From Candidatus Thiodictyon syntrophicum (GTDB lineage: Bacteria > Pseudomonadota > Gammaproteobacteria > Chromatiales > Chromatiaceae), in NCBI RefSeq assembly GCF_002813775.1, contig NZ_CP020370.1, positions 4,551,501 through 4,615,500 of the forward strand: DNA of 64,000 nt, given 5' to 3'. Shown here one piece after another: positions 40,393 to 50,186 of the stretch (position 1 is the stretch's first letter; each line of letters begins with the position of its first letter). The position numbers were made by a program, and so were the translations under genes. The notes beneath the pieces were generated by a model. It searched no databases. It was not told the origin of the DNA and saw only the letters and a list, made by a program, of their open reading frames with translations.

Positions 40393-43300
40393 ATGATGGG
40401 CACTAGTCAAGAGCAAAGAACCGGCGTCCGGCTCGATGCACCCGGCGGCACTGAGGGCCCCATCCGCTTCGAGCTGTTCAGCCCGGAACGGTTTGTCGAA
40501 CATGCGCAGAGTCTGGCGCAGGCACAGGAGCTGGCCCCGCCCAGCCGCGGTCACAAGCTCATGCCGCGCGTACGTGAGAACGCACTGGTGCTGAGCGCGG
40601 CCTATGCCGCCATCACGGCGGCGGCGGCCGAGCAGCGGGCCATCACCCCCGCGGCGGAATGGCTGCTCGATAACTTCCACGTCATCGAGGAGCAGGTCCA
40701 TGATATCGGTGTCCATCTGCCGGAGGGCTATTACCGCGAACTACCCAAACTGGCCGCCGGTGTGCTGGCCGGTTACCCGCGGATCTATGGAATCGCCTGG
40801 GCCCTGGTGGCGCATACCGATAGCCGCTTCGACCCCGACCTGCTGACCCTGTTCGTCGATGCCTATCAACGCATCGAGCCGCTCACCCTGGGCGAACTCT
40901 GGGCGCTGCCGGCCACGCTGCGCATCCTGTTGCTGGAGAACCTGCGGCGCCTGGCGGTGATCATCAGGGACTCGCAGGCCGGACGGACCCTCGCCGACGC
41001 CTTTGTCGATGAGGTCGAGCGCGGCGCCGAGCAGAACGACCGGCTGGTACCGCCGGCCTTGGGCCTGCTCCCCTGCCCTGCCTTGCGTCAATCCTACGCG
41101 GTGCAGATCTCACAGCGGCTGCACGACCCGCACCCCGGCGCCGCGCCCGCCATCGATTTTCTGAATGAGTGGCTGGCGTCCCAAGGCGAGACGCTCGACG
41201 GGATCGTCTACCGCGAACACGCCGACCAGATCGCCGCCAATACCACGGTACGCAACGTCATTACCAGTATGAGGGCCATCTCCGCCTTCGACTGGCCTGA
41301 ATTTGTGGAACAGGTGAGCCTGGTGGATGCATGCCTGCGCGCCCACGACGGCTATGCGGAGATGGACTTTCTCACCCGCGACCGCTATCGCCACGCGATC
41401 GAGGACCTGGCCCGCCGCTCGTCCCATACGGAACTGGAGGTGGCGCAGCGCGTCATGGGGCTGGTCACCGCGGCCGACGCCGCGGCCGACCCCGACGCCT
41501 TGCACCATGACCCGGGCTGGTATCTGATCGACGCGGGCAGCGCCGCCTTTGAACGGGCGCTCGCGGCCCGCCCCACCCTGCGGCAACGGCTGTTGCGCCT
41601 GGTGGTCGCCCACGCGGGGCCGGCCTACCCGAGCATCATCGAGGTGCTGACGACCCTGCTGCTGCTCATGCTGCCCCTGAGTGCCGGTCTGGCGGCCGGG
41701 CTCGGTTGGCTGCCGCTCGCCCTGATTACGGTATGCGCCTTCTTCCCCGCCTCGGATATCGCCACCAGCCTGGTCAATCGCGCCGTGGTCGCCTATCTGC
41801 CGCCGCGGCACCTGCCGCGGCTCGAATTCACCGCGGGCGTACCGCAGGAACTGCAGACCTTCGTGGTCGTGCCGACCCTGTTCACAACCTTGGAAGGGGT
41901 TAAGGAACAGGTCGGACAGATGGAGGTGCGATACCTTGCCAATCCGGACGGGGCACTGCTCTTTGCCCTGTTGTCGGATTGGGGCGACGCGGATCAGGAG
42001 ACCCTGCCCGCGGACGCGCCGCTGCTGGACTGCGCGCGCAGCGGGGTCGCCGCGCTCAACGCCAAGTACGGGGCCGGGCGCTTCTTCGTCTTCCACCGCC
42101 GCCGCCTGTGGAACCCCGGCGAAGGCAAATGGATGGGCTGGGAGCGCAAACGCGGCAAGCTGCATGAGTTCAACCGGCTGCTGCGCGGCGCCGCCGACAC
42201 CTCCTTTCTGCCGCTCGACGGGACGCCGGTTACCGCGCCGACCGGGGTCCGCTATGTCGTCACCCTGGATGCCGACACCCGGCTGCCGATCGGCGTCGTC
42301 ACCCAATTGGTGGGCACTGCCGCCCATCCGCTCAATCGCCCCGTCTTCGATGCCGCTGTCGGCCGGGTGGTCGCCGGTTACGGCATTCTCCAGCCGCGCG
42401 TCACGCCCACGCTGCCGCTGCGCGGGGAGTGTTCACTCTTTCACCGGATCTTCTCCGGCGCCACCGGCATGGACGCCTATGCGAGCCTGGTCTCCGAGGT
42501 CTACCAGGACCTGTTCGGACTGGGGACCTATTCCGGCAAGGGACTCTATGACGTCGACACCTTCGAGGCGGCACTGGCCGGGCGCGTACCCGAGAACACC
42601 CAGCTCAGCCACGACCTGTTCGAGAGCGTCTTCGCCCGCTGCGGCCTGGTCAGCGATCTGGAGTTCTTCGAGGAGTTTCCCTCCCACACCGCGGTCGCCG
42701 ACTCCCGCTCCCACCGCTGGACCCGGGGCGATTGGCAGTTGCTGCCCTGGATCCTGGGGCTGCGCGGCAACCATCTGCCCTTCCTCGGGCGCTGGAAGAT
42801 GCTCGACAACCTGCGCCGCTCGCTCTCCGCCCCCGGGGCCTTCCTGACCCTGATCGCGGCCTGGGCCATCCCCGACGCGCCGACGGCCATGCTGGTCGGG
42901 TTGGTGCTGACGGGCCTGGCAATGCCCGCGCTCTTCGCCCTGGTCCATGGGCTGATTCCGCCCGGACCCGACACCCGGCTGCGCACCCACCTGCTCGCCA
43001 CGGGGGCAAATGTGCTCGCCGGACTGGTCCACGCGCTGGTGGGGTTGGGCTTGCTCGCGCAACAGGCCTGGCTCATGGTCGATGCCATCGGTGTCACCCT
43101 GTTCCGACTGCTCGTGACCCGCCGCCACCTGCTGAAATGGGTCACCGCCCTCCAGGCCAAGACGACCTCCGGACATGCCCTGAAGTCCCTCATCAGGCCG
43201 CTGAGCAGTGCCACCGTCGTCGTGGTCGCGGCCGCGGCGGTGATCGCGTTCTGCCACCCGGCGGGACTGGCCGGCGCCGCGCCCTTCCTGCTGCTGTGGT

Positions 43301-46300
43301 GGCTGGCCCCGCTCTACTCCCACGCCCTGAGCCTGCCGGCCCGGCCCCACGCCTGCGAGACCTTGAGTCCCGAAGACGCCGTGCAATTACGTCTGATCGC
43401 GCGGCGCACCTGGCGCTTCTTCACGACCTTCGTGACCGTGCAGGATCATTACCTGCCGCCGGACAATTTCCAGGAAGACCCGCACCCGGTCATCGCGCGG
43501 CGCAGTTCACCCACTAACTTCGGTCTTTATCTGCTGTCCGTGCTCGCCGCCCGGGACTTCGGCTGGCTCGGCCTGCGCGATGCCGTCGACCGGCTCGAGG
43601 CCACCCTGGGCACCCTGGCGGCGCTGCCCCGTCTGCACGGCCACTTCTACAACTGGTACGACACCGGCGACCTGCATGTGCTCGAACCCGCGTACCTGTC
43701 CACCGTGGACAGCGGCAACCTGGCCGGGCACCTGTTGACCCTGGCGGAAGGCTGCCGGGAGGCGGCACGCCAACCCCTTGACGACGCGACCGCCTGGCGC
43801 GGCCTGGCCGATACCTATGCGCTGCTGACCGGCGCACTGGCCGCCATCACCCCGGGGCGGCTCACTCTGACCGTCAGCCTGGAGGAGGTGCGACAGGCGG
43901 CCGACGCGCTGGGCGCGGACCTAGCCGGGGCGCCGGATGCCGCGGGCGGGTGGGAACGCCTGAGCGCGGGTGCCGAGACCCTGCTCGATCTCGCCCGCGC
44001 TTACGCCGCCGAACGCGGCGACGCGGGCGGCCAGACGCCTTCGGACCTGGGCTGGCCGCAACCGGCCACGCCGGAACTGGACGCGGCGCAATGGGCCGGG
44101 CTGCTGCGTGATGACATCGGCTCACTCGCCCGTGATCGCAAGGCCCTGCTGGAGACCGCGCGGCGCGACGGCGGGGCCGGCGCGACGGCACTCGCGCGGC
44201 GCCTGGAGGTCCTGGCGGAGACGGCCGAGCGACTGTGCATGGAGATGGACTTCGGGTTTCTGTACGACCACAAGCGGCACCTGTTCACCCTGGGCTACCG
44301 GCCGGCGGACGGCACGCTGGATGACAGCTTCTACGACCTGCTCGCCTCCGAGGCGCGCCTCACCAGCCTGGTCGCCATCGCCAAGCGCGACGTAAAGGAC
44401 GAGCACTGGTTCCACCTCGGCCGCCGGATGACGCGCACCAAGCGCGGCGCCGCGCTGCTGTCCTGGTCGGGTTCGATGTTCGAATACCTGATGCCCTCCC
44501 TGGTCAACTACACCCCGCGCTACAGCCTGCTGGACCAGACCTGCCGCCTTGTCATCAAGCGGCAGATCGAATACGGGCAGGCCCGGGGGGTGCCCTGGGG
44601 TATCTCGGAGTCCGCCTTCAATCAGCGCGACCTGGCACTCACCTACCAGTATTCGGCCTTCGGCGTGCCGGGGCTCGGGCTGAAGCGCGGACTGGCCGAA
44701 AACCTGGTGATCGCGCCCTATGCCACCGCCCTGGCGGCCATGTATGAGCCACACGGCGCGACGCAGAACTTTGCGCACCTGGAGCGCCTGGGCGCCCTGG
44801 GCACCTATGGCTTTTTCGAGGCGCTGGACTTCACCCCGTCGCGCTGCGCCCTGGACCAACAGGTCGCCGTCGTGCACTGCTACATGGCCCATCATCAGGG
44901 CATGTCACTGATCGCCCTGGATAATGTGGTCCACGACGGGGTGATGCGCCACCGCTTCCATCGCATCCCCCTGATCCGGGCGACCGACCTGCTGTTGCAG
45001 GAGCGCAGCCCGCGCGACGCCGATACCCGCGACCCGCGCCTGGCCCTGGTGCGGACCACCGCCGCTGAAACCCTGCAACTGGAGGTGCGGCGCACCCCCT
45101 CACCGACCTCCGCCGTCCCCTCCTCGCACCTGCTGTCCAACGGCCGCTACACGGTCATGGTCACGGCCGCCGGCGCGGGTTACAGCGCCTGGGAGGATCT
45201 CGCCATCACCCGCTGGCGCGAGGACAGCACCCGCGACGACCGCGGCAGTTTCCTCTATCTGCGCGAACTGGAGAGCGGCCGGGTCTGGTCCGCCGGCTAC
45301 CAGCCCACGGCGGCGGTTCCCGACCGCTATGAGGCCGTCTTCGCCGAAGACCGGGTGCACATCACCCGCGGGGACGGCGCCATCGGGGCCGATCTGGAGA
45401 TCCTCGTCTCACCCGAGGACGACGCGGAGATCCGGCGCCTGCGCCTGACCAATAACGGCACCCGCACGGTCGAGATCGAAGTGACCTCCTATGCCGAGCT
45501 CGTGCTCGCCCCGCTGCGGTCCGACATCGCCCACCCGGCCTTCTCCAACCTGTTCGTGCAGACCGAGTTTCTGCCGCGAGTGCATGGACTGCTGGCGCGG
45601 CGGCGCCCGCGCTCCCCGGACGACGCCCAGGTCTGGGCGGCGCACCTGCTGTCGCGCACCGATACCGTCAACGGACTCCAATACGAGACCGACCGCGCCC
45701 GCTTCATCGGGCGCGGCCAGACGCTGCGCGCCCCGCTGGCGATGCTCGACGGCCGCCCGCTCAGCAACACGGTCGGCCCGGTGCTGGACCCCATCTTCAG
45801 CCTGCGCACGCGCCTGCGCATCGCCCCGGGCGCGACCGCCCAGGTCACCTTCACCACCCTGGCCGCCGCCTCGCGCGCGGCGCTTGAGGCACTGGCCGAC
45901 AAGTATCACCAGGGCGCCACCTTCGAGCGGGTGTCGGCGCTTGCCTGGACCCAGGCCCAGGTGCAACTGCACCACCTGCGCATCCGCAGCGACGAGGCGC
46001 AATTGTTCCAGGCCCTGGCCAATCACCTGCTCTTTCTCGATCCGTCGCTGCGCCCGCCCGCCCGGTTGATGCAACAGAATCAACTGGGCGCCGCCGGCCT
46101 CTGGCAGTTCGGGATCTCCGGTGACCGCCCCATCCTGTTGCTGCGGATCACCGAGCCGGAGCACCGCTCCATCGTCGATCAATTGCTGCGCGCCCACGAA
46201 TACTGGCGGCTCAAACGCTTCGTGGTGGATCTGGTCATCTTGAACGAGCGAGAGGTCTCCTACGCCCAGGCCTTGCAGGACCTGCTGGAGGGCCTGGTAC

Positions 46301-48969
46301 GGGATTGGCAGGACGTCAACCCCCATCAGGGCCCCGGGCAAGAGGGGGCGATCTTCATCCTGCGGGCCGATCTGCTGACGGACGCCGACCAATTGCTCCT
46401 GAAGACCGCCGCCCGCGCCGTGCTGCAGAGCGGCCGCGGTACCCTGGCCGAGCAACTGCGCCGACACGAGCGCCCGGCCCTGGAGTTCGTGGCGCCGGCG
46501 GCGGGGGGCTCGCTCGCCCTGCGCAACGCCGCGGCCAACGGTGCGCCGCAGCCGCCCACGCTGGAGTTCTTCAATGGCCTCGGCGGCTTTGCGGACGACG
46601 GCCGTGAATATGTGATCGTACTCCACAAGGGGCAATGGACCCCCGCTCCCTGGATCAATGTCATCGCCAATCCCGACTTCGGCTTCATGGTGTCGGAGAC
46701 CGGCGGCGGCTGCACCTGGAGTCTCAACAGCCATGAGAACCAATTGACCCCCTGGTCGAATGATCCGGTCAGCGACCCGGCGGGTGAGGTCTTTTATCTG
46801 CGCGACGAGGACTCGGGCGAGCTCTGGACCCCAACCGCCTTACCGATCAGGGTCGAGCACGCGACCTACATCGCCCGGCACGGCCAGGGCTACAGCCGCT
46901 TCGAGCATTCCTCACTGGGCATCTATAGCGAGTTGCTGCAATTCGTCGCCGTCGCCCACCCGGTCAAGGTCTCCCGGCTGACCCTGCGCAACGACTCACC
47001 GCGGCCCCGCCGGATCAGGGTGGCGGCCTATGTGGAGTGGGTGCTCGGGGCCACGCGCAGCGTCACCGCGCCCTATATCGTCACCGAGATCGATGCGGCG
47101 ACCGGCGCACTGTTCGCCCTCAACCCCTGGAGCCAGGACTTCAGCTCACGCGTCGCCTTCGCCGACTTGGGCGGCCGCCAGACCAGTTGGACCGGGAGCC
47201 GGGGCGAATTCATCGGGCGCAACGGCGACCTCGCGGCACCGGCGGCCCTGCGCCGCTCCCAGGACTTGAGAAACCGTACCGGCGCTGGCCTGGACCCCTG
47301 CGCCGCGCTGGAGACGACGGTCGTCATCGGCCCCGGCGAACAGGTCGAACTCGTCTTCCTGCTCGGACAGGGGACCGATCGCGCCGACGCGGCCGACCTG
47401 GTGCGGCGCTTCCGGGCGACCTCGGTGCCGACCCTCATGGCGGAGGTGACACGCCAGTGGGACGCGGTGCTGAGCAAGGTCCAGGTGCAGACGCCCGACC
47501 GCGCACTGGATCTGATGCTCAACCGCTGGCTCCTCTATCAGACCTTAAGCTGCCGGGTCTGGGCGCGGGCCGCCTTCTACCAGGCCGGCGGGGCCTTCGG
47601 CTTCCGCGATCAATTGCAGGACACCATGGCACTGGTCGTCACCAGGCCCGATCTCGCCCGGGAACAGATCCTCCGGGCGGCGGCGCGCCAATTCGTCGAG
47701 GGCGATGTGCAGCACTGGTGGCACCCGCCGACCGGGCGCGGTGTGCGTACCCACTTCTCCGATGACCGCGTCTGGCTGCCCTATGCCCTGGCCCATTACA
47801 TCGAGGTCACCGGCGATACCGGTGTGCTCGATGAGTCGCTGCCCTTCCTGGAGGGTCCGGCGGTGCCCGCAGGCAAGGACGACGCCTATTTCGACCCGCG
47901 CGTCTCCGAACGGCAGGCGTGCCTGTTCGAGCACTGTGCACGGGCGCTCGACCTGAGCCTGGCGGTGGGGGTCCATGGCCTGCCGCTGATCGGCAGCGGC
48001 GACTGGAACGACGGCATGAACCGGGTCGGCAACCAGGGCAAGGGCGAGAGCGTCTGGCTCGCCTGGTTCCTGATCGATACCCTGACCCGGTTCGCGCCGC
48101 TCGCGCAGGGACGCGATGCCATCGGGCAGGCAGCGCACTGGCTGGCGCACGCCGCCGCCTTGACGGCCGCGGTGGAGGCCGAGGGCTGGGACGGGGCCTG
48201 GTATCGGCGCGCCTATTACGACGACGGCACCCCGTTGGGCTCTGCCGCCAATGCCGAGTGCCGCATCGACTCCATCGCCCAGAGTTGGGGCGTCATTTCC
48301 GGCGCCGCGAACCCGCAGCGCGCACAACGGGCCATGCACTCGGTGCACGACTATCTCATTCGCCACGGCGACGATCTGGTGCTGCTCTTCACCCCGCCCT
48401 TCGACCTCACCGAGCATGACCCCGGCTACATCAAGGGCTATCTGCCCGGGGTGCGCGAGAATGGCGGTCAATACACCCATGCGGCGGTCTGGACCGTCAT
48501 CGCCTACGCCCAACTCGGCCAAGGCGACCAGGCCGCGGAGTTACTGCGTATCTTAAATCCCATCACCCGCACCGCCAGCCGCACCGGCGCCTATGCCTAC
48601 AAGGTCGAACCCTATGTCCTGTCGGCCGACATCTATGCCGAACCGCCCCACGCGCGCCGCGGCGGCTGGACCTGGTACACCGGCGCCGCCGGCTGGTTCT
48701 ATCGCGCCGGCCTGGAATCGGTCCTGGGCCTGCAGGTACGCGCCGGCCACCTGCATTTCGACCCCTGCATCCCCCGCACCTGGCCCGGCTACCGCATGAC
48801 CTACCGCCACGGCGGCACCCGCTATGACATCAGCGTCGAGAACCCCGCCGCCATCGAGCACGGGGTCATCGGGATCGACCTGGACGGCGCGCGCCAGGCG
48901 CCCGGCCACGGCATACCGCTGGTGGACGACGGGCGGGTCCATCGGGTGCGGGTGGAATTGGGGGCCTGA
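40393..48969 (+). CDS. ndvB: Cyclic beta-1,2-glucan synthase (GT84-GH94 type)
   Basis: It has 2858 residues, the usual size of NdvB/Cgs proteins. Helices at about 420-480 precede a GT84 glucosyltransferase domain with VTLDADTRLP (acidic pair D626, D628) and the HRWTRGDWQLLPW block; a second helix cluster is at about 810-990. Residues about 1030-1500 form the glycoamylase-like domain thought to set chain length. The C-terminal half has the glycoside-phosphorylase GH94 fold with GSGDWNDGMNRVG (D2537, D2540) and a central duplicated beta-sandwich. It makes and cyclises osmoregulated periplasmic or host-signalling beta-1,2-glucan from UDP-glucose in the inner membrane. It is intact. No separate exporter gene (ndvA) is adjacent. 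Confidence 0.95.
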   Translation: MMGTSQEQRTGVRLDAPGGTEGPIRFELFSPERFVEHAQSLAQAQELAPPSRGHKLMPRVRENALVLSAAYAAITAAAAEQRAITPAAEWLLDNFHVIEEQVHDIGVHLPEGYYRELPKLAAGVLAGYPRIYGIAWALVAHTDSRFDPDLLTLFVDAYQRIEPLTLGELWALPATLRILLLENLRRLAVIIRDSQAGRTLADAFVDEVERGAEQNDRLVPPALGLLPCPALRQSYAVQISQRLHDPHPGAAPAIDFLNEWLASQGETLDGIVYREHADQIAANTTVRNVITSMRAISAFDWPEFVEQVSLVDACLRAHDGYAEMDFLTRDRYRHAIEDLARRSSHTELEVAQRVMGLVTAADAAADPDALHHDPGWYLIDAGSAAFERALAARPTLRQRLLRLVVAHAGPAYPSIIEVLTTLLLLMLPLSAGLAAGLGWLPLALITVCAFFPASDIATSLVNRAVVAYLPPRHLPRLEFTAGVPQELQTFVVVPTLFTTLEGVKEQVGQMEVRYLANPDGALLFALLSDWGDADQETLPADAPLLDCARSGVAALNAKYGAGRFFVFHRRRLWNPGEGKWMGWERKRGKLHEFNRLLRGAADTSFLPLDGTPVTAPTGVRYVVTLDADTRLPIGVVTQLVGTAAHPLNRPVFDAAVGRVVAGYGILQPRVTPTLPLRGECSLFHRIFSGATGMDAYASLVSEVYQDLFGLGTYSGKGLYDVDTFEAALAGRVPENTQLSHDLFESVFARCGLVSDLEFFEEFPSHTAVADSRSHRWTRGDWQLLPWILGLRGNHLPFLGRWKMLDNLRRSLSAPGAFLTLIAAWAIPDAPTAMLVGLVLTGLAMPALFALVHGLIPPGPDTRLRTHLLATGANVLAGLVHALVGLGLLAQQAWLMVDAIGVTLFRLLVTRRHLLKWVTALQAKTTSGHALKSLIRPLSSATVVVVAAAAVIAFCHPAGLAGAAPFLLLWWLAPLYSHALSLPARPHACETLSPEDAVQLRLIARRTWRFFTTFVTVQDHYLPPDNFQEDPHPVIARRSSPTNFGLYLLSVLAARDFGWLGLRDAVDRLEATLGTLAALPRLHGHFYNWYDTGDLHVLEPAYLSTVDSGNLAGHLLTLAEGCREAARQPLDDATAWRGLADTYALLTGALAAITPGRLTLTVSLEEVRQAADALGADLAGAPDAAGGWERLSAGAETLLDLARAYAAERGDAGGQTPSDLGWPQPATPELDAAQWAGLLRDDIGSLARDRKALLETARRDGGAGATALARRLEVLAETAERLCMEMDFGFLYDHKRHLFTLGYRPADGTLDDSFYDLLASEARLTSLVAIAKRDVKDEHWFHLGRRMTRTKRGAALLSWSGSMFEYLMPSLVNYTPRYSLLDQTCRLVIKRQIEYGQARGVPWGISESAFNQRDLALTYQYSAFGVPGLGLKRGLAENLVIAPYATALAAMYEPHGATQNFAHLERLGALGTYGFFEALDFTPSRCALDQQVAVVHCYMAHHQGMSLIALDNVVHDGVMRHRFHRIPLIRATDLLLQERSPRDADTRDPRLALVRTTAAETLQLEVRRTPSPTSAVPSSHLLSNGRYTVMVTAAGAGYSAWEDLAITRWREDSTRDDRGSFLYLRELESGRVWSAGYQPTAAVPDRYEAVFAEDRVHITRGDGAIGADLEILVSPEDDAEIRRLRLTNNGTRTVEIEVTSYAELVLAPLRSDIAHPAFSNLFVQTEFLPRVHGLLARRRPRSPDDAQVWAAHLLSRTDTVNGLQYETDRARFIGRGQTLRAPLAMLDGRPLSNTVGPVLDPIFSLRTRLRIAPGATAQVTFTTLAAASRAALEALADKYHQGATFERVSALAWTQAQVQLHHLRIRSDEAQLFQALANHLLFLDPSLRPPARLMQQNQLGAAGLWQFGISGDRPILLLRITEPEHRSIVDQLLRAHEYWRLKRFVVDLVILNEREVSYAQALQDLLEGLVRDWQDVNPHQGPGQEGAIFILRADLLTDADQLLLKTAARAVLQSGRGTLAEQLRRHERPALEFVAPAAGGSLALRNAAANGAPQPPTLEFFNGLGGFADDGREYVIVLHKGQWTPAPWINVIANPDFGFMVSETGGGCTWSLNSHENQLTPWSNDPVSDPAGEVFYLRDEDSGELWTPTALPIRVEHATYIARHGQGYSRFEHSSLGIYSELLQFVAVAHPVKVSRLTLRNDSPRPRRIRVAAYVEWVLGATRSVTAPYIVTEIDAATGALFALNPWSQDFSSRVAFADLGGRQTSWTGSRGEFIGRNGDLAAPAALRRSQDLRNRTGAGLDPCAALETTVVIGPGEQVELVFLLGQGTDRADAADLVRRFRATSVPTLMAEVTRQWDAVLSKVQVQTPDRALDLMLNRWLLYQTLSCRVWARAAFYQAGGAFGFRDQLQDTMALVVTRPDLAREQILRAAARQFVEGDVQHWWHPPTGRGVRTHFSDDRVWLPYALAHYIEVTGDTGVLDESLPFLEGPAVPAGKDDAYFDPRVSERQACLFEHCARALDLSLAVGVHGLPLIGSGDWNDGMNRVGNQGKGESVWLAWFLIDTLTRFAPLAQGRDAIGQAAHWLAHAAALTAAVEAEGWDGAWYRRAYYDDGTPLGSAANAECRIDSIAQSWGVISGAANPQRAQRAMHSVHDYLIRHGDDLVLLFTPPFDLTEHDPGYIKGYLPGVRENGGQYTHAAVWTVIAYAQLGQGDQAAELLRILNPITRTASRTGAYAYKVEPYVLSADIYAEPPHARRGGWTWYTGAAGWFYRAGLESVLGLQVRAGHLHFDPCIPRTWPGYRMTYRHGGTRYDISVENPAAIEHGVIGIDLDGARQAPGHGIPLVDDGRVHRVRVELGA

Positions 48970-49266
48970 GGCAGACGGCGGCGCGAAGGCCCCAGGGGGA
49001 GAGGACTTGTCCGCTCCCCGAGCACGTGGAGGTTGCGGCGGTAAGGCCAAAGTCCGGTCAAGAGGATGATCGAGGGCCGACCGCGTCATCAATCCAGCCA
49101 GCCGAGCGCCACTTCCAGCATCGACTAGCGGAGCAACCTTGTGGCCATCGTACGAAAAATCCCGCTGGCAGCCTATTGACAAATCGCACAGACTTTGCTT
49201 GACTGGCGACACAAATTCTGAGGTCGTTTGGTCGCCGGAATAGATAGGTCAAAGAGGTATACCACG

Positions 49267-49323
49267 ATGGATATCCAAGAACGTACCCATGACTTCGTTA
49301 ACGAACTGCTAGTGAGGAGGTAA
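49267..49323 (+). pseudogene. 18-codon open frame before the YgiT gene
   Basis: MDIQERTHDFVNELLVRR ends in TAA 1 nt before the GTG of the YgiT-type gene; its last codons contain that gene's GAGGAGG ribosome site. It could be a translational-coupling leader or the leftover of the toxin gene that normally precedes YgiT. The 48970-49266 stretch before it has nothing recognisable. Confidence 0.35.
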
Positions 49324-49324
49324 T

Positions 49325-49540
49325 GTGGAGTGCTATCATTGCAAAGGCAACATGATCAGAGCTGAGGCCCCATTCAGCGCCGATCGAAATGGGTACCATA
49401 TCACATGGGAGTCGATTCCCGCATGGGTATGCACGCAATGCGGGGAGGCATTTTTTGAAGATAATGAGGTAAACCATATCCAAACTGCTTTGCAGCAGGT
49501 CGATCGTGAAACCCAGGCCTTCTCGCTGAAGGCGGCATAG
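49325..49540 (+). CDS. YgiT-type zinc-finger protein (MqsA-like antitoxin)
   Basis: It has 71 residues from a GTG start with a strong GGAGG site. CYHCKGNM and VCTQCGEAFF are the two CxxC pairs of the YgiT-type zinc finger. The C-terminal DNA-binding half of MqsA is absent, as in the short family that pairs with DUF4258-type toxins. No complete toxin gene is adjacent. Confidence 0.85.
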   Translation: MECYHCKGNMIRAEAPFSADRNGYHITWESIPAWVCTQCGEAFFEDNEVNHIQTALQQVDRETQAFSLKAA

Positions 49541-49646
49541 CCAAGACGGCGCCGGGGGCTTTGATCATCGTTCCGGTCGGCGGCCACCTCTTGGGGTCCG
49601 AGTTGTCAGCGAACTGTCGGGACCGCCCTTTGAATCGGATTTGACC

Positions 49647-50087
49647 ATGAGTATGACCGAGCCCAATCCACGTATCCTGAGCATTGCAAGCCGCGCGCTC
49701 GGCCACCTCGAGGTGGTCTTTCTGGTGGTGATTGCGCTGGCGACCCTGATCGCCAGTGGTCAGGAAATCCTCGCCATGGTCGGGCGGGGGCATGTCGCGC
49801 TGGCCGACCTGCTCCTGCTCTTCATCTATCTCGAAGTACTCGCCATGGTGGCGATCTACCTGGACTCCGGCGCCCTGCCGGTGCGCATGCCGCTCTATAT
49901 CGCCATGGTCGCGCTGGCGCGGCACATCATCCTCGATATGAAGGAGATGACCGAATTGGGGATCGCGTCCGCCGCACTCTCCATCCTGATCCTGGCGGCG
50001 GCGGTGTTGGCGATCCGCTTCGGCCAGGTGCGTTTCCCCTACCAGTCCCTCACCCGCAGCGGGCGCCTTGGACAAGGCAACGATTAG
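49647..50087 (+). CDS. PsiE-like phosphate-starvation membrane protein
   Basis: It has 146 residues from ATG 49647. Four helices (VVFLVVIALATLIASGQEIL; LADLLLLFIYLEVLAMVAI; PLYIAMVALARHIILDM; LSILILAAAVLAIRFG) with the PsiE hallmark ARHIILDMKEM. PsiE is induced by phosphate starvation in E. coli; molecular role unknown. It precedes the giant kinase by 99 nt and may be separately transcribed. Confidence 0.85.
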   Translation: MSMTEPNPRILSIASRALGHLEVVFLVVIALATLIASGQEILAMVGRGHVALADLLLLFIYLEVLAMVAIYLDSGALPVRMPLYIAMVALARHIILDMKEMTELGIASAALSILILAAAVLAIRFGQVRFPYQSLTRSGRLGQGND

Positions 50088-50186
50088 CGATGCGTCGCCG
50101 CCAGTACCAAACACATTGCTGTTCTCAAGCCTTGGGCAGTATCACGGATTCGGTCATAGTGTGCAGGCAATCATAGGGAGAGACAC

